Origin: Bacillus luti
GTDB taxonomy: Bacteria > Bacillota > Bacilli > Bacillales > Bacillaceae_G
Direction of reading: 5' to 3'
NCBI RefSeq assembly: GCF_001884105.1
Contig: NZ_MACI01000092.1
Coordinates: 1 to 41,402, forward strand
Length of the DNA: 41,402 nt
Shown: positions 26,585 through 36,879 of the stretch, in pieces
Position numbering within the stretch: the first letter of the stretch is position 1
Layout: the number at the start of each line of letters is the position of its first letter
The notes under the pieces: generated by a model
The model's input: only the letters and a program-made list of their open reading frames with translations
What the model was told of the DNA's origin: nothing
Databases searched by the model: none
Program-made: the position numbers and the translations under genes

Positions 26585-27352
26585 ATGTTACATCAATTTT
26601 CACGTAATGAATTAGCCTTCGGTAAAGAAGGACTTGAAATATTAAAAAATAGTACAGTTGGTATTTTAGGAATTGGCGGCGTAGGGTCATTTTCGGCTGA
26701 AGCGTTAGCGCGTTCTGGCGTAGGACGTCTCGTATTAGTTGATAAAGACGTTGTAGATATTACAAACGTAAACCGTCAAATTCATGCTTTAGTATCTACT
26801 GTAGGACGTTCAAAAGTAGAATTAATGAAAGAGCGTATTGCAGATATTAATCCAGAGTGTGAAGTAATTGGACTAGAAATGTTTTATACGGATGAAACAT
26901 ATGAAGAGTTCTTTAAACACGGTTTAGATTTCGTAGTGGATGCATCTGATACGATTACGTTCAAAATTCATTTAATTAAACAGTGCTTGCGTCGTAAAAT
27001 CAAAATTATCTCATGTATGGGTGCAGCAAATAAAATGGACCCAACTCGTTTCCGTATTGCGGACATCTCTAAAACACATACAGATCCAATTGCGAAAGTA
27101 ATTCGTACGAAGCTTCGTAAAGAGGGTATTAAAAAAGGTGTAAAAGTTGTCTTCTCTGACGAAAACCCAATCGTAATTCGTGAAGAGGTACGTAAAGAAA
27201 TCGTACCAGACGAAAATGCAAAAATTCGTAAAGCAAAATTACCACCTTCTTCAAATGCATTCGTACCATCTGTGGCAGGCCTAATTATGGCAAGTCACGT
27301 TGTACGTGAGCGTATTAAAAACGTAGAAGTGAAACGTGTAGGGCAAGAATAA
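26585..27352 (+). CDS. tcdA: tRNA threonylcarbamoyladenosine dehydratase TcdA
   Basis: 255 residues of the E1-like ThiF/MoeB/HesA superfamily. The nucleotide-binding loop GIGGVGS is at 29-35, followed by LVLVDKDVVDITNVNRQ, the adenylation-site pattern. TcdA uses ATP to cyclise t6A37 into ct6A in tRNAs reading ANN codons. TcdA features include VDASDTITFK and MGAANKMDPTRFRIADISKT. The location between aspS and rarA corresponds to B. subtilis yrvM. Intact; SD taggag upstream of ATG. Confidence 0.93.
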   Translation: MLHQFSRNELAFGKEGLEILKNSTVGILGIGGVGSFSAEALARSGVGRLVLVDKDVVDITNVNRQIHALVSTVGRSKVELMKERIADINPECEVIGLEMFYTDETYEEFFKHGLDFVVDASDTITFKIHLIKQCLRRKIKIISCMGAANKMDPTRFRIADISKTHTDPIAKVIRTKLRKEGIKKGVKVVFSDENPIVIREEVRKEIVPDENAKIRKAKLPPSSNAFVPSVAGLIMASHVVRERIKNVEVKRVGQE

Positions 27353-27357
27353 AAAGA

Positions 27358-27390
27358 AAGCATATATCCGTCTAGGATATATGCTTTTTC
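27358..27390. terminator. Bidirectional terminator after tcdA
   Basis: A 12-bp perfect stem (aagcatatatcc / ggatatatgctt) with a 5-nt loop, an A run on the left and a T run on the right. It can also terminate the minus-strand mini ORF. Confidence 0.88.
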
Positions 27391-27399
27391 TATTATGTT

Positions 27400-27573
27400 T
27401 TAAAGAATTGCTGAGATTTGCAATACTAATAATTCAAATGTAAGTAATCCTAATAAAGAATAATCGTATTTATCCGGCTTATAGGCGGAAGTCTTTTTTA
27501 AACTGTGAATGGTGAAAAGACCTAAAGTCAGGACGAGAACACTGAGTGTTATTTTGAAGACTATTAATGAAAT
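27400..27573 (-). CDS. Two-TM mini protein ORF, probable AUU start
   Basis: Reading the minus strand from the ATT at 27573 gives 57 residues ending at TAA 27400-27402: SLIVFKITLSVLVLTLGLF (TM1), a hydrophilic loop HSLKKTSAYKPDKYDYS, then LLGLLTFELLVLQISAIL (TM2). A perfect SD (aaaggag, complement of 27583-27589) lies 9 nt before that ATT. No in-frame ATG, GTG or TTG exists between the SD and the hydrophobic segment, and the frame upstream is closed by TGA. The clean membrane topology and strong SD argue for a real gene; the start codon is unusual, or the start has been lost. It is not assigned to any family. Confidence 0.45.
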   Translation of the reverse strand: MSLIVFKITLSVLVLTLGLFTIHSLKKTSAYKPDKYDYSLLGLLTFELLVLQISAIL

Positions 27574-27639
27574 AGCAATCAGCTCCTTTCAATCGTATAT
27601 GTTTATAGTAACATGTAATTGAAGTTTATCCAATTAATT

Positions 27640-27750
27640 CCAATTGCTACCTTATACGACAGGTCGGCTTTTTTGTGAATATTTGTCGGTAAATCGATAT
27701 TCCTTGTCGAATCGCCGATATAATTGCCTTTACCAATACGCTGTCCACAG
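27640..27750. repeat. Possible degenerate intergenic repeat
   Basis: The segment with repeated gtcg/cgac words (tacgacaggtcggctttttt ... tttgtcggtaaatcgat ... ttgtcgaatcgccgatata) resembles intergenic repeat sequence of the B. cereus group and has no ORF. I cannot define ends. The whole 453-bp gap 27353-27805 holds two terminators, the AUU ORF and this stretch. Confidence 0.25.
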
Positions 27751-27756
27751 AGGAAA

Positions 27757-27812
27757 CAAAAAAGGATGTCACTTAGCCGGAAAATTGGGCTAGGTGACAT
27801 CCTTTTTAATTC
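27757..27812. terminator. Strong terminator after the RsfA-family gene
   Basis: A 12-bp perfect outer stem (aaaggatgtcac / gtgacatccttt) and an inner tagcc / ggcta stem, with A and T tracts on either side. Confidence 0.92.
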
Positions 27813-28447
27813 TCTGCAGAATATATAATATCTAAATTTCCATTTTGATCTGTTTTGAAAATTGGAGCAATCTGTTCTTCTTGTTCTTCAACTGAAACGA
27901 GTTTTCGAGCGCGGTCCATAATTCTAACAAGCATGGCGTAATCTTCTTCGATCGCTTGTTGTTTTTTTGTGAGTACAGCTAATTTTGTTTCAAGTTCATG
28001 ATTCGTTTTTTTCAAGGAAGTGAGCTGATCTTGTAATACGTCATTTTCAGTTTGTAATTTCGCAAGTGAAGGGTTATTGTGCTCCAAATTTTTCAGAAAT
28101 GCGATGACATTTTGCATTGTAAGTTCTTGTTTACTTGGCGTAATATCTTCTGAAAACTCAGCATCGATTACGAGTTGAGGAGTTTTTGTAAATTGCTCTT
28201 TTTCTATTTTAGCTTCAGAACGTTTTAACTCTTTACGCTGTTTTTTTGCAAGTTGTACTGCATCTTCGTAATTTTGTCTTACTTCAGCGTTCCATCTAAA
28301 ACCACAAGCTGCGGAAGTACGGTTTAAAGCATCGCCAACTTCATCAAACGCTTTTATTTGTGTACTTCCGCTGCGAATATGTCGCAAAACAGTTTCTGCT
28401 AAAAGGAGATCGTCTTCTTTTGTCCATGCATCTTGACGTGTTTTCAT
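27806..28447 (-). CDS. RsfA/GerR-family sporulation transcriptional regulator
   Basis: 213 residues from ATG (complement of 28445-28447), chosen for its SD (ggagg, 8 nt upstream); the frame stays open further upstream into rarA but without an SD. The N-terminus is a Myb/SANT-like DNA-binding domain (WTKEDDLLLAETVLRHIRSG ... TSAACGFRWNAEVR, about 7-55). A long coiled coil follows at about 125-185 (LQTENDVLQDQLTSLKKTNHELETKLAVL). This is the RsfA family: RsfA acts in the B. subtilis forespore and GerR (YlbO) in the mother cell. Which role this paralogue has is open. Located downstream of rarA on the same strand. Confidence 0.85.
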   Translation of the reverse strand: MKTRQDAWTKEDDLLLAETVLRHIRSGSTQIKAFDEVGDALNRTSAACGFRWNAEVRQNYEDAVQLAKKQRKELKRSEAKIEKEQFTKTPQLVIDAEFSEDITPSKQELTMQNVIAFLKNLEHNNPSLAKLQTENDVLQDQLTSLKKTNHELETKLAVLTKKQQAIEEDYAMLVRIMDRARKLVSVEEQEEQIAPIFKTDQNGNLDIIYSAEN

Positions 28448-28484
28448 AAGCGAAGCCTCCGTAATGGTGACGTTTTCGTTTATG

Positions 28485-29771
28485 TTACCCTTTATTTTTT
28501 GTTTTATTCGAACTTTGTAATCTTTCATACACAGTAGAAAGTGCTTGTTCAAATTTCCCTGTCGTTTTCGGTTTATAATATTGCTTGTTTTTAATTTTGT
28601 CAGGTAAGTATTGTTGTTGTACCCAGCCGTTTGGCTGATCATGTGGGTATAAGTATCCAATGCCTCTTCCAAGTGATTCGGCGCCTTTATAATGACTATC
28701 TTTTAAATGACTAGGAATATCACCTGTTTGTCCATTACGTAAATCGTGTAATGCGGCATCAAGTGCTTTATAAGCTGAATTTGATTTTGGTGATAAGCAA
28801 AGCTCGATAACGGCATTCGCAAGTGGTATGCGCGCCTCTGGGAACCCAACTCGTTCAGCTGATTCAATTGCTGCTAGTGTACGTGGTCCAGCCTGCGGGC
28901 TAGCGAGTCCAACATCTTCATATGCCATAATGAGTAGACGCCTACCGATACTTTGTAAGTCACCAGCTTCAATAAGACGTGCTAAATAATGGAGTGCTGC
29001 ATTCACGTCACTTCCGCGTACTGATTTTTGAAATGCTGATAATACGTCATAATGAGCATCTCCACCTTTATCGTGAACGAAGCTCTTTTTTTGCAAGCAT
29101 TCTTCTGCGATTTCTAGCGTAATCTCCGCAGCTTTGTCATCAGTTGTAAAGCTAGATAAAACAGCTAGTTCAAGTGCATTATAAGCGGAACGCATATCTC
29201 CGCCTGATGCATTTGCAAAGTGATGTAATGCTTCAGGCGTAACTGTTACATTATATTCTCCAAGACCTTTTTCTTTATCTTCAAGTGCTCGTTTTAAGCC
29301 AATTAAAAGATCATCTTCTGTTAATGCGTGTAATTCGAAGATTTGACAACGACTTCGAATAGCAGAATTAATAGCATGGAACGGATTACTCGTCGTTGCA
29401 CCAATTAAAGTAAGAAGCCCACTTTCTAAATGAGGTAATAGAAAGTCCTGCTTTGCTTTATCTAGACGGTGCACTTCATCTAAAATTAAAACGAGATGTC
29501 GATGCATTTTTGCTTCTTGTACGACAACTTCCATATCTTTTTTATTATGGGTAACAGCGTTTAATAGACGAAACGGGGTACCAGTACTTCCTGCGATTGC
29601 GCTAGCGATTGATGTTTTTCCTGTACCTGGAGGCCCATATAAAATCATAGATTGAAAATGATTTGCTTGGACCATTCGCCATAAAATCTTACCTTCACCA
29701 ACTAAATGCTGTTGCCCAATAATTTCTTGAATATTTGTAGGGCGCATTCGATGTGCGAGTGGTTGTTTCAT
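28485..29771 (-). CDS. rarA: Replication-associated recombination protein RarA (MgsA)
   Basis: 428 residues. AAA+ ATPase related to clamp loaders that acts at stalled replication forks. Walker A GPPGTGKTS (46-54), Walker B LILDEVHRL (96-104), sensor 1 LIGATTSNP, and the conserved PLAHRMRP start of the family. The C-terminal half carries the tetramerisation domain (DVLSAFQKSVRGSDVNAALHYLARLIEAGD split over about 235-275). It matches B. subtilis yrvN in position, between tcdA and cymR. Start ATG with SD gggaga. Confidence 0.95.
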   Translation of the reverse strand: MKQPLAHRMRPTNIQEIIGQQHLVGEGKILWRMVQANHFQSMILYGPPGTGKTSIASAIAGSTGTPFRLLNAVTHNKKDMEVVVQEAKMHRHLVLILDEVHRLDKAKQDFLLPHLESGLLTLIGATTSNPFHAINSAIRSRCQIFELHALTEDDLLIGLKRALEDKEKGLGEYNVTVTPEALHHFANASGGDMRSAYNALELAVLSSFTTDDKAAEITLEIAEECLQKKSFVHDKGGDAHYDVLSAFQKSVRGSDVNAALHYLARLIEAGDLQSIGRRLLIMAYEDVGLASPQAGPRTLAAIESAERVGFPEARIPLANAVIELCLSPKSNSAYKALDAALHDLRNGQTGDIPSHLKDSHYKGAESLGRGIGYLYPHDQPNGWVQQQYLPDKIKNKQYYKPKTTGKFEQALSTVYERLQSSNKTKNKG

Positions 29772-29934
29772 ATTGACCTTCTCCCTTAATGTATAATCTC
29801 ACTCTATCGTATCATTTTTTGTAATGGAATTTGAAATAAGATGCTGTTTGTGGGGAAAATGAGTATAAATATTTTCATTTTTCTTTCAATTGTAATAATT
29901 TCCGAGTTTTTCAATGTGATTTTATGTTATCATT

Positions 29935-29963
29935 TTGATACACAAGTTGAAATTTCTTATAAT
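29935..29963 (+). promoter_or_regulatory. SigA-type promoter of cymR-iscS-mnmA
   Basis: -35 TTGATA (29935-29940), 17-bp spacer, -10 TATAAT (29958-29963). The region is very AT-rich and a second TATAAT-like element lies at about 29985. The predicted leader is about 90 nt; I see no structured element in it. The 290-bp gap between rarA and cymR has no other feature. Confidence 0.6.
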
Positions 29964-30062
29964 ACTATATTATGCTATAATTTCATAGGATTTTAAATTG
30001 TGTTCTTATATAAATAAGATATAACTAATAGAAGTGAAAATTTGAAAAGAGGTGCAAAATAG

Positions 30063-30479
30063 ATGAAGATTTCAACGAAAGGCCGCTACGGCTTAACAAT
30101 TATGATTGATCTTGCAAAAAAGTTTGGTGAAGGTCCGATTTCATTAAAATCAATTGCGCAGGCGCACGACTTATCGGAACATTACTTAGAGCAATTAATT
30201 TCACCGCTTCGTAACGCTCGTCTTGTAAAGAGTACGCGTGGTGCATATGGCGGATACGTGTTATCTGATCAGCCAGCTAACATTACAGCTGGAGATGTAA
30301 TCCGTGTATTAGAGGGTCCGATTAGTGTTGTAGAAATGATTGAAGAAGAAGAACCAGCACAACGCCAATTATGGATGCGTGTTCGTGATGCGGTGCAAGA
30401 AGTGTTAGATAGTACAACGTTAGAAGATTTAGTACGTTATGAGGAAGAAAATCACGGGGGCTATATGTTTTACATTTAA
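30063..30479 (+). CDS. cymR: CymR, Rrf2-family master regulator of cysteine metabolism
   Basis: 138 residues. Winged-helix Rrf2 protein with N-terminal MKISTKGRYGLTIMIDLA and recognition region SLKSIAQAHDLSEHYLEQLI, then a wing GAYGGYVLS. It contains no cysteine at all, so it cannot bind an Fe-S cluster like IscR. In Bacillus CymR pairs with CysK and represses cystine uptake and cysteine synthesis genes when cysteine is plentiful. Its place directly upstream of the cysteine desulfurase gene fits. SD agaggtg upstream of ATG 30063. Confidence 0.93.
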   Translation: MKISTKGRYGLTIMIDLAKKFGEGPISLKSIAQAHDLSEHYLEQLISPLRNARLVKSTRGAYGGYVLSDQPANITAGDVIRVLEGPISVVEMIEEEEPAQRQLWMRVRDAVQEVLDSTTLEDLVRYEEENHGGYMFYI

Positions 30480-30514
30480 TTCCTTGTGAAACGATTTGGA
30501 AAGAAGGAGATTTA

Positions 30515-32792
<2,278 letters not shown>

Positions 32793-32796
32793 ACGA

Positions 32797-32835
32797 GAAG
32801 CCTCTGCCGATTAGCGGTTAGAGGTTTCTTTTACA
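32797..32835 (+). terminator. Terminator after mnmA
   Basis: Stem gaagcctct / agaggtttc (one G-T), with inner gcc/ggt pairing, followed by a T-rich tail. Confidence 0.75.
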
Positions 32836-32901
32836 TAAAGCGAATTTTCGTTCGCTTGGAAAATACATTCTTTGTTATAATTTGTTGTAGAGGTGAAGGA
32901 C

Positions 32902-33561
32902 ATGTCAAACAAACTTGAAACAGGTATTCAATATATGCAAGAAGGAAACTGGGAAGAAGCGGCTAAAAATTTTACAGAAGCAATCGAAGAAAATCCGAAA
33001 GATGCGCTTGGCTACATTAACTTTGCGAATTTATTAGATGTATTAGGCGATAGTGAAAGAGCGATTTTATTTTATAAACGTGCATTAGAGTTAGATGATA
33101 AATCCGCAGCTGCTTATTATGGCTTAGGAAACGTATATTACGGTCAAGAGCAATTTGCAGAGGCTAAAGCTGTATTTGAACAAGCAATGCAAGCGGGATT
33201 ACAATCAGCTGATGTAACATTTATGCTAGGTATCACACATGTGCAACTTGGAAATGATCGTCTTGCACTACCTTTCTTACAAAGAGCAACTGAATTAGAT
33301 GAAAATGATGTAGAGGCTGTATTCCAGTGTGGACTTTGCTTCGCACGATTAGAGCACATTCAAGAGGCGAAACCTTATTTTGAAAAGGTATTAGAAATGG
33401 ATGAAGAGCATGCAGATGCGTATTATAATTTAGGTGTTGCTTACGTATTTGAAGAAAATAACGAGAAGGCCCTTGCTCTATTTAAGAAAGCAACAGAAAT
33501 TCAACCAGATCACTTTTTAGCTGGTAATGGTATTCGTTTATTAGAGCAAGAAGCTGAATAA
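32902..33561 (+). CDS. Tetratricopeptide repeat protein, YrrB-like
   Basis: 219 residues from ATG 32902 (SD gaggtg); an in-frame GTG lies 9 nt upstream inside the SD. It consists almost wholly of about six TPR units of 34 residues, with the W/L/G/Y/A/P pattern visible (EGNWEEAAKNFTEAIEENP, AAAYYGLGNVYYGQEQFAEA, ADAYYNLGVAYVFEENNEKA). No signal peptide or enzymatic domain. TPR proteins hold protein complexes together; YrrB at the same site in B. subtilis is thought to help assemble tRNA-modification or sulfur-transfer components, which is only suggestive. A good -10 (TATAAT, 32876-32881) lies just upstream. Confidence 0.88.
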   Translation: MSNKLETGIQYMQEGNWEEAAKNFTEAIEENPKDALGYINFANLLDVLGDSERAILFYKRALELDDKSAAAYYGLGNVYYGQEQFAEAKAVFEQAMQAGLQSADVTFMLGITHVQLGNDRLALPFLQRATELDENDVEAVFQCGLCFARLEHIQEAKPYFEKVLEMDEEHADAYYNLGVAYVFEENNEKALALFKKATEIQPDHFLAGNGIRLLEQEAE

Positions 33562-33656
33562 GATGAATATGTAGTTTAATGGGTAGTTATCCCTCATCTA
33601 AAAAGGTGGGGGATGTACTGCTCATTAAAGTGAAAATATCGGGAAGGAGAGGAAAG

Positions 33657-35993
33657 ATGGGAAATCAACATGCAATGGATTTGTTCGAGGAAGAGAAAAA
33701 ATTTATAAAAGCGCAAGTTCTTCATACCATTTTCCACAACGAAGAAAACCTCTATTCCGTTGTCAGTATGAAAATCATTGAAACAAATGAAACGTACGAT
33801 GAAAAAAAAGTAATGATAAACGGTCATTTTCCCCGCATGCATGAAGATGAAGTGTTTACATTGACAGGTCATTTTAAAGATCATCCAAAGTATGGGAAAC
33901 AATATTTGGTTGAAACATTTAAAAAAGAATTGCCGCAAACAAAAGCCGGTATGGTGCAATATTTAGCGAGTGATTTATTTAAAGGCATAGGAAAGCGTAC
34001 AGCTGAAAAAATTGTGGACCATCTTGGGGAACATGCTATTTCTAAAATTATGGATGATCCTGATGCGTTAAATGGTGTTGTCAACAAGCAAAAAGCGCAG
34101 GAAATATATGAGACAATCGTTGAGCATCAAGGGTTAGAGAAAGTAATGAGCTTTTTAAATGGTTACGGTTTTGGAACGAAGCTTTCTATTAAAATTTATC
34201 AGCAATATAAAGAGATGACATTAGAAGTGATTCGGAATAATCCATATCAACTTATCGAAGAGGTTGACGGGATTGGATTTGGACGAGCAGATGATATAGG
34301 ACGTGCGTTGGGGATATCGGGTAATCATGATGACCGTGTGCGTGCGGGATGTTTTTATACGTTAGAGAATGTATCCTTGCAACTCGGCCACGTTTATATG
34401 GGAAAAGATCAACTTGTAAGAGAAACGATGTCACTTTTAAATAATCAAGAAGGAAGAGTGACGGAGGAAGATATTATAGCCTGCGTTGAAATGATGCAAA
34501 GTGAAGGGAAAGTCATCATTGAAGAAGAACGAGTGTATTTAGCATCGTTGTTCTACTCTGAAAAGGGTGTTGTAAAGTCTATTCGCAGGCTCATGAATCA
34601 AGAAGAAACACCTTCATTCCCTGAAGCGGAAGTGTTAAAGACATTAGGTGAAATTGAAGAACAGCTGAATGTACAATATGCACCATTTCAGCAAGAAGCA
34701 ATTCAAACGGCGCTTCATAAGCCGATGATGCTATTAACAGGTGGACCAGGAACAGGAAAAACAACTGTTATTAAAGGTATTGTTGAAATGTATGCGTCAC
34801 TTCACGGGTTATCGTTAAATCCGAATGAATATAGTGATGATAATCCATTTCCGATATTATTAACGGCTCCAACAGGAAGAGCAGCGAAGCGAATGAGCGA
34901 ATCAACAGGACTTCCGGCTTGCACAATTCATCGTTTGCTTGGCTGGACGCCAGAAGGATCTTTTCAGCGCAATGAAACGGATCCGGTTCAAGGGAAGTTA
35001 CTCATTATTGACGAGTTTTCGATGGTTGATATTTGGCTTGCAAATCAGCTGTTTAAGTCATTGCCGACAAACATTCAAGTTATCGTTGTAGGTGATGAAG
35101 ATCAGTTACCATCTGTAGGACCTGGACAAGTGTTAAAAGATTTATTAAATGCAGGTGCAGTTCCGACAGTAAAGCTTACAGAAATTTATCGTCAAGCAGA
35201 AGGGTCATCTGTTATTCAACTTGCCCATGCAATAAAAGATGGCACGCTTCCGCCAGATTTAGCGCAAAATAAAAAAGATCGTTCGTTTATTAGCTGTACA
35301 GGGGCTCAAATTGTTGAGGTTGTCAAAAAGGTTTGTGAAAATGCTAAGACAAAAGGTTTTAGTGCAAGAGATGTACAAGTATTAGCACCAATGTACCGCG
35401 GACCTGCTGGCATTAATGTACTGAATGAAGCACTGCAACAAGTATTTAATCCGAAAAGGGAAAAGAGTAAAGAAATTGCTTACGGTGATGTTGTATACCG
35501 AAGAGGCGATAAAGTGCTGCAACTCGTCAATCAGCCAGAAAGCCAAGTGTTTAATGGTGATATTGGAGAAATTGTTTCGGTATTTTATGCGAAAGAAAAT
35601 GTTGAACAACAAGATATGATTATCGTTTCATTTGATGGAATTGAAGTTACGTATACGAAACCAGATTTAAATCAAATTACACATGCATATTGCTGTTCCA
35701 TTCATAAATCACAAGGTAGTGAATTTCCGATTGTGATTATGCCGATTGTAAAAAGTTACAACCGTATGTTACGTCGTAATTTAATTTACACGGGCATTAC
35801 AAGAAGTAAGAAGTTCCTTATTATTTGCGGGGAGGAAGCGGCTTTCCAGTCTGGTGTAAATCGCCTTGATGATGCGATGCGTCAAACGACTTTAGCTAGT
35901 CGATTGCAGGAATCACAAGGAGAAGTACAGATGGTAACAGTTAATGGCGAAGAAATGGACGTGGAAAACATTTCACCGTATGATTTCATGTAA
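33657..35993 (+). CDS. recD2: ATP-dependent DNA helicase RecD2
   Basis: 778 residues from ATG 33657 (SD aaggagagg); the frame is open further upstream, without SD. A 5'-3' superfamily 1B helicase that works without RecBC, affecting repair and fork progression in Bacillus. N-terminal OB-like domain, then helix-hairpin-helix motifs (FKGIGKRTAEKIVDHLG and VDGIGFGRADDIGRALG), Walker A GGPGTGKT (362-369), Walker B LLIIDEFSMVD, and helicase motifs VVGDEDQLPSVGPG, AYCCSIHKSQGSEFP and YTGITRSKK. The length and the long N-terminal extension identify RecD2 rather than RecD. Last large gene before a cluster of small ORFs. Confidence 0.96.
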   Translation: MGNQHAMDLFEEEKKFIKAQVLHTIFHNEENLYSVVSMKIIETNETYDEKKVMINGHFPRMHEDEVFTLTGHFKDHPKYGKQYLVETFKKELPQTKAGMVQYLASDLFKGIGKRTAEKIVDHLGEHAISKIMDDPDALNGVVNKQKAQEIYETIVEHQGLEKVMSFLNGYGFGTKLSIKIYQQYKEMTLEVIRNNPYQLIEEVDGIGFGRADDIGRALGISGNHDDRVRAGCFYTLENVSLQLGHVYMGKDQLVRETMSLLNNQEGRVTEEDIIACVEMMQSEGKVIIEEERVYLASLFYSEKGVVKSIRRLMNQEETPSFPEAEVLKTLGEIEEQLNVQYAPFQQEAIQTALHKPMMLLTGGPGTGKTTVIKGIVEMYASLHGLSLNPNEYSDDNPFPILLTAPTGRAAKRMSESTGLPACTIHRLLGWTPEGSFQRNETDPVQGKLLIIDEFSMVDIWLANQLFKSLPTNIQVIVVGDEDQLPSVGPGQVLKDLLNAGAVPTVKLTEIYRQAEGSSVIQLAHAIKDGTLPPDLAQNKKDRSFISCTGAQIVEVVKKVCENAKTKGFSARDVQVLAPMYRGPAGINVLNEALQQVFNPKREKSKEIAYGDVVYRRGDKVLQLVNQPESQVFNGDIGEIVSVFYAKENVEQQDMIIVSFDGIEVTYTKPDLNQITHAYCCSIHKSQGSEFPIVIMPIVKSYNRMLRRNLIYTGITRSKKFLIICGEEAAFQSGVNRLDDAMRQTTLASRLQESQGEVQMVTVNGEEMDVENISPYDFM

Positions 35994-36016
35994 CAAGGTG
36001 AAATTATATAGTGAAA

Positions 36017-36040
36017 CTTTCAAACGTATAACGTTGAAAG
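36017..36040 (+). repeat. Hairpin downstream of recD2
   Basis: ctttcaaacgt / acgttgaaag pair with one bulged A and a 3-nt loop. No T run follows, so it may stabilise mRNA or be an inefficient terminator. Confidence 0.35.
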
Positions 36041-36120
36041 GCTCCAGTAATGTATAAATGAATGCGGTTTGGACATAATGGCGAATAGAATCTGGGAGAC
36101 TGTAAGGAGATGAAAGCCAT

Positions 36121-36309
36121 ATGTTCATTTGTCCAAATTGCAAAGGGAAAGACATTGGAAAAATAGGTGTCAACCAATTTTATTGCTGGAATTGTTATAT
36201 CGAATTATCGGTTTCAAAGGGGAAAATCCATACGCATCAAGTAGAAGAAGATGGTTCGTTAAGCTCTCTTGATGATTTATTTGATGAGAATGAAAGAACG
36301 ATCGGATAA
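36121..36309 (+). CDS. Small zinc-ribbon protein (possibly YrzR-like)
   Basis: 62 residues. Two CxxC knuckles, Cys4/Cys7 and Cys22/Cys25, form a zinc ribbon like that found in transcription and translation factors. The C-terminal half is polar and acidic (SLDDLFDENERTIG) and probably unfolded. SD aaggag is 13 nt upstream, slightly far. A small gene occupies a similar place in B. subtilis (yrzR, from memory). Function unknown. Confidence 0.7.
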   Translation: MFICPNCKGKDIGKIGVNQFYCWNCYIELSVSKGKIHTHQVEEDGSLSSLDDLFDENERTIG

Positions 36310-36327
36310 CGAAAAGGGGGATTTACT

Positions 36328-36456
36328 TTGAATATACGCAATTCATTAATCGCATTAGGTGTTGGAGCAGCAGCATATCAATATGCTCGCAAACAAGATG
36401 TATTTTCAAAACGCAATATGAAAAAAGCACGTAAGATGATTAAATCTTATTTATAA
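36328..36456 (+). CDS. DUF3918-family small protein, YrzQ-like
   Basis: 42 residues, TTG start at 36328 with SD aaaaggggg 7 nt upstream. The sequence starts NIRNSLIALGVGAAAYQYA, a short hydrophobic segment, followed by a basic tail (KRNMKKARKMIKSYL). This is the pattern of DUF3918 (B. subtilis YrzQ), tiny membrane-associated proteins of unknown function. It is just 18 bp after the zinc-ribbon gene and ends at a strong terminator, so the two are probably co-transcribed. Confidence 0.7.
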   Translation: MNIRNSLIALGVGAAAYQYARKQDVFSKRNMKKARKMIKSYL

Positions 36457-36460
36457 GCGT

Positions 36461-36494
36461 AAAAACTCCCTTCCTGATAAGGGAGTTTTTTTAT
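36461..36494. terminator. Bidirectional terminator
   Basis: A 12-bp perfect stem (aaaaactccctt / aagggagttttt) with a 6-nt loop lies between the yrzQ-like gene and the convergent membrane ORF. Confidence 0.92.
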
Positions 36495-36703
36495 GCGCTT
36501 GTATGCAAATATAACAGTCCAATTTCAGAGAAGAGATAAGATAGGCCGTAACATCCAACGCCAAGCATGCCGTAATGAAATAATTGCTTCGCTCTTTCTT
36601 TTCGTGAGGAACGAATAAAGAAACCTTTCCAAATACCAAACCCGATACAAACCCATTCAAGAATCATAAAAAGTGCAGATAATACAAGCATAAACAAAAC
36701 CAT
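36491..36703 (-). CDS. Small hypothetical membrane protein
   Basis: 70 residues with two hydrophobic segments (about 1-25 and 43-65) and a basic loop (RSSRKERAKQLFHYG), suggesting two TM helices with the loop in the cytosol. A strong SD (aggaggg, 6 nt upstream) supports the start at complement of 36701-36703. I do not recognise the family. It is monocistronic, with an AT-rich upstream region of about 150 bp. Confidence 0.65.
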   Translation of the reverse strand: MVLFMLVLSALFMILEWVCIGFGIWKGFFIRSSRKERAKQLFHYGMLGVGCYGLSYLFSEIGLLYLHTSA

Positions 36704-36879
36704 AGCGAGCCCTCCTGATTATATTGTTCCATGTTGTACTCTCAGGGGTGGTTGTCCTTATTATGTTAAATATATGTACGTCTTTACAAAACAGTATTGT
36801 CTGTATGAAAAGATTTTAAAAGTTTTGCACATAACCTACCCTATTTATTTTCAAAATAAAGGTGGAGGAGGTTTTTCGT

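Noticed and set aside
28448-28672. N-terminal extension of the RsfA-family gene into rarA
   Set aside because: The frame is open but no SD precedes the upstream Met, and the extension is antisense-like low-quality sequence overlapping rarA; the ATG at 28447 has a good SD.
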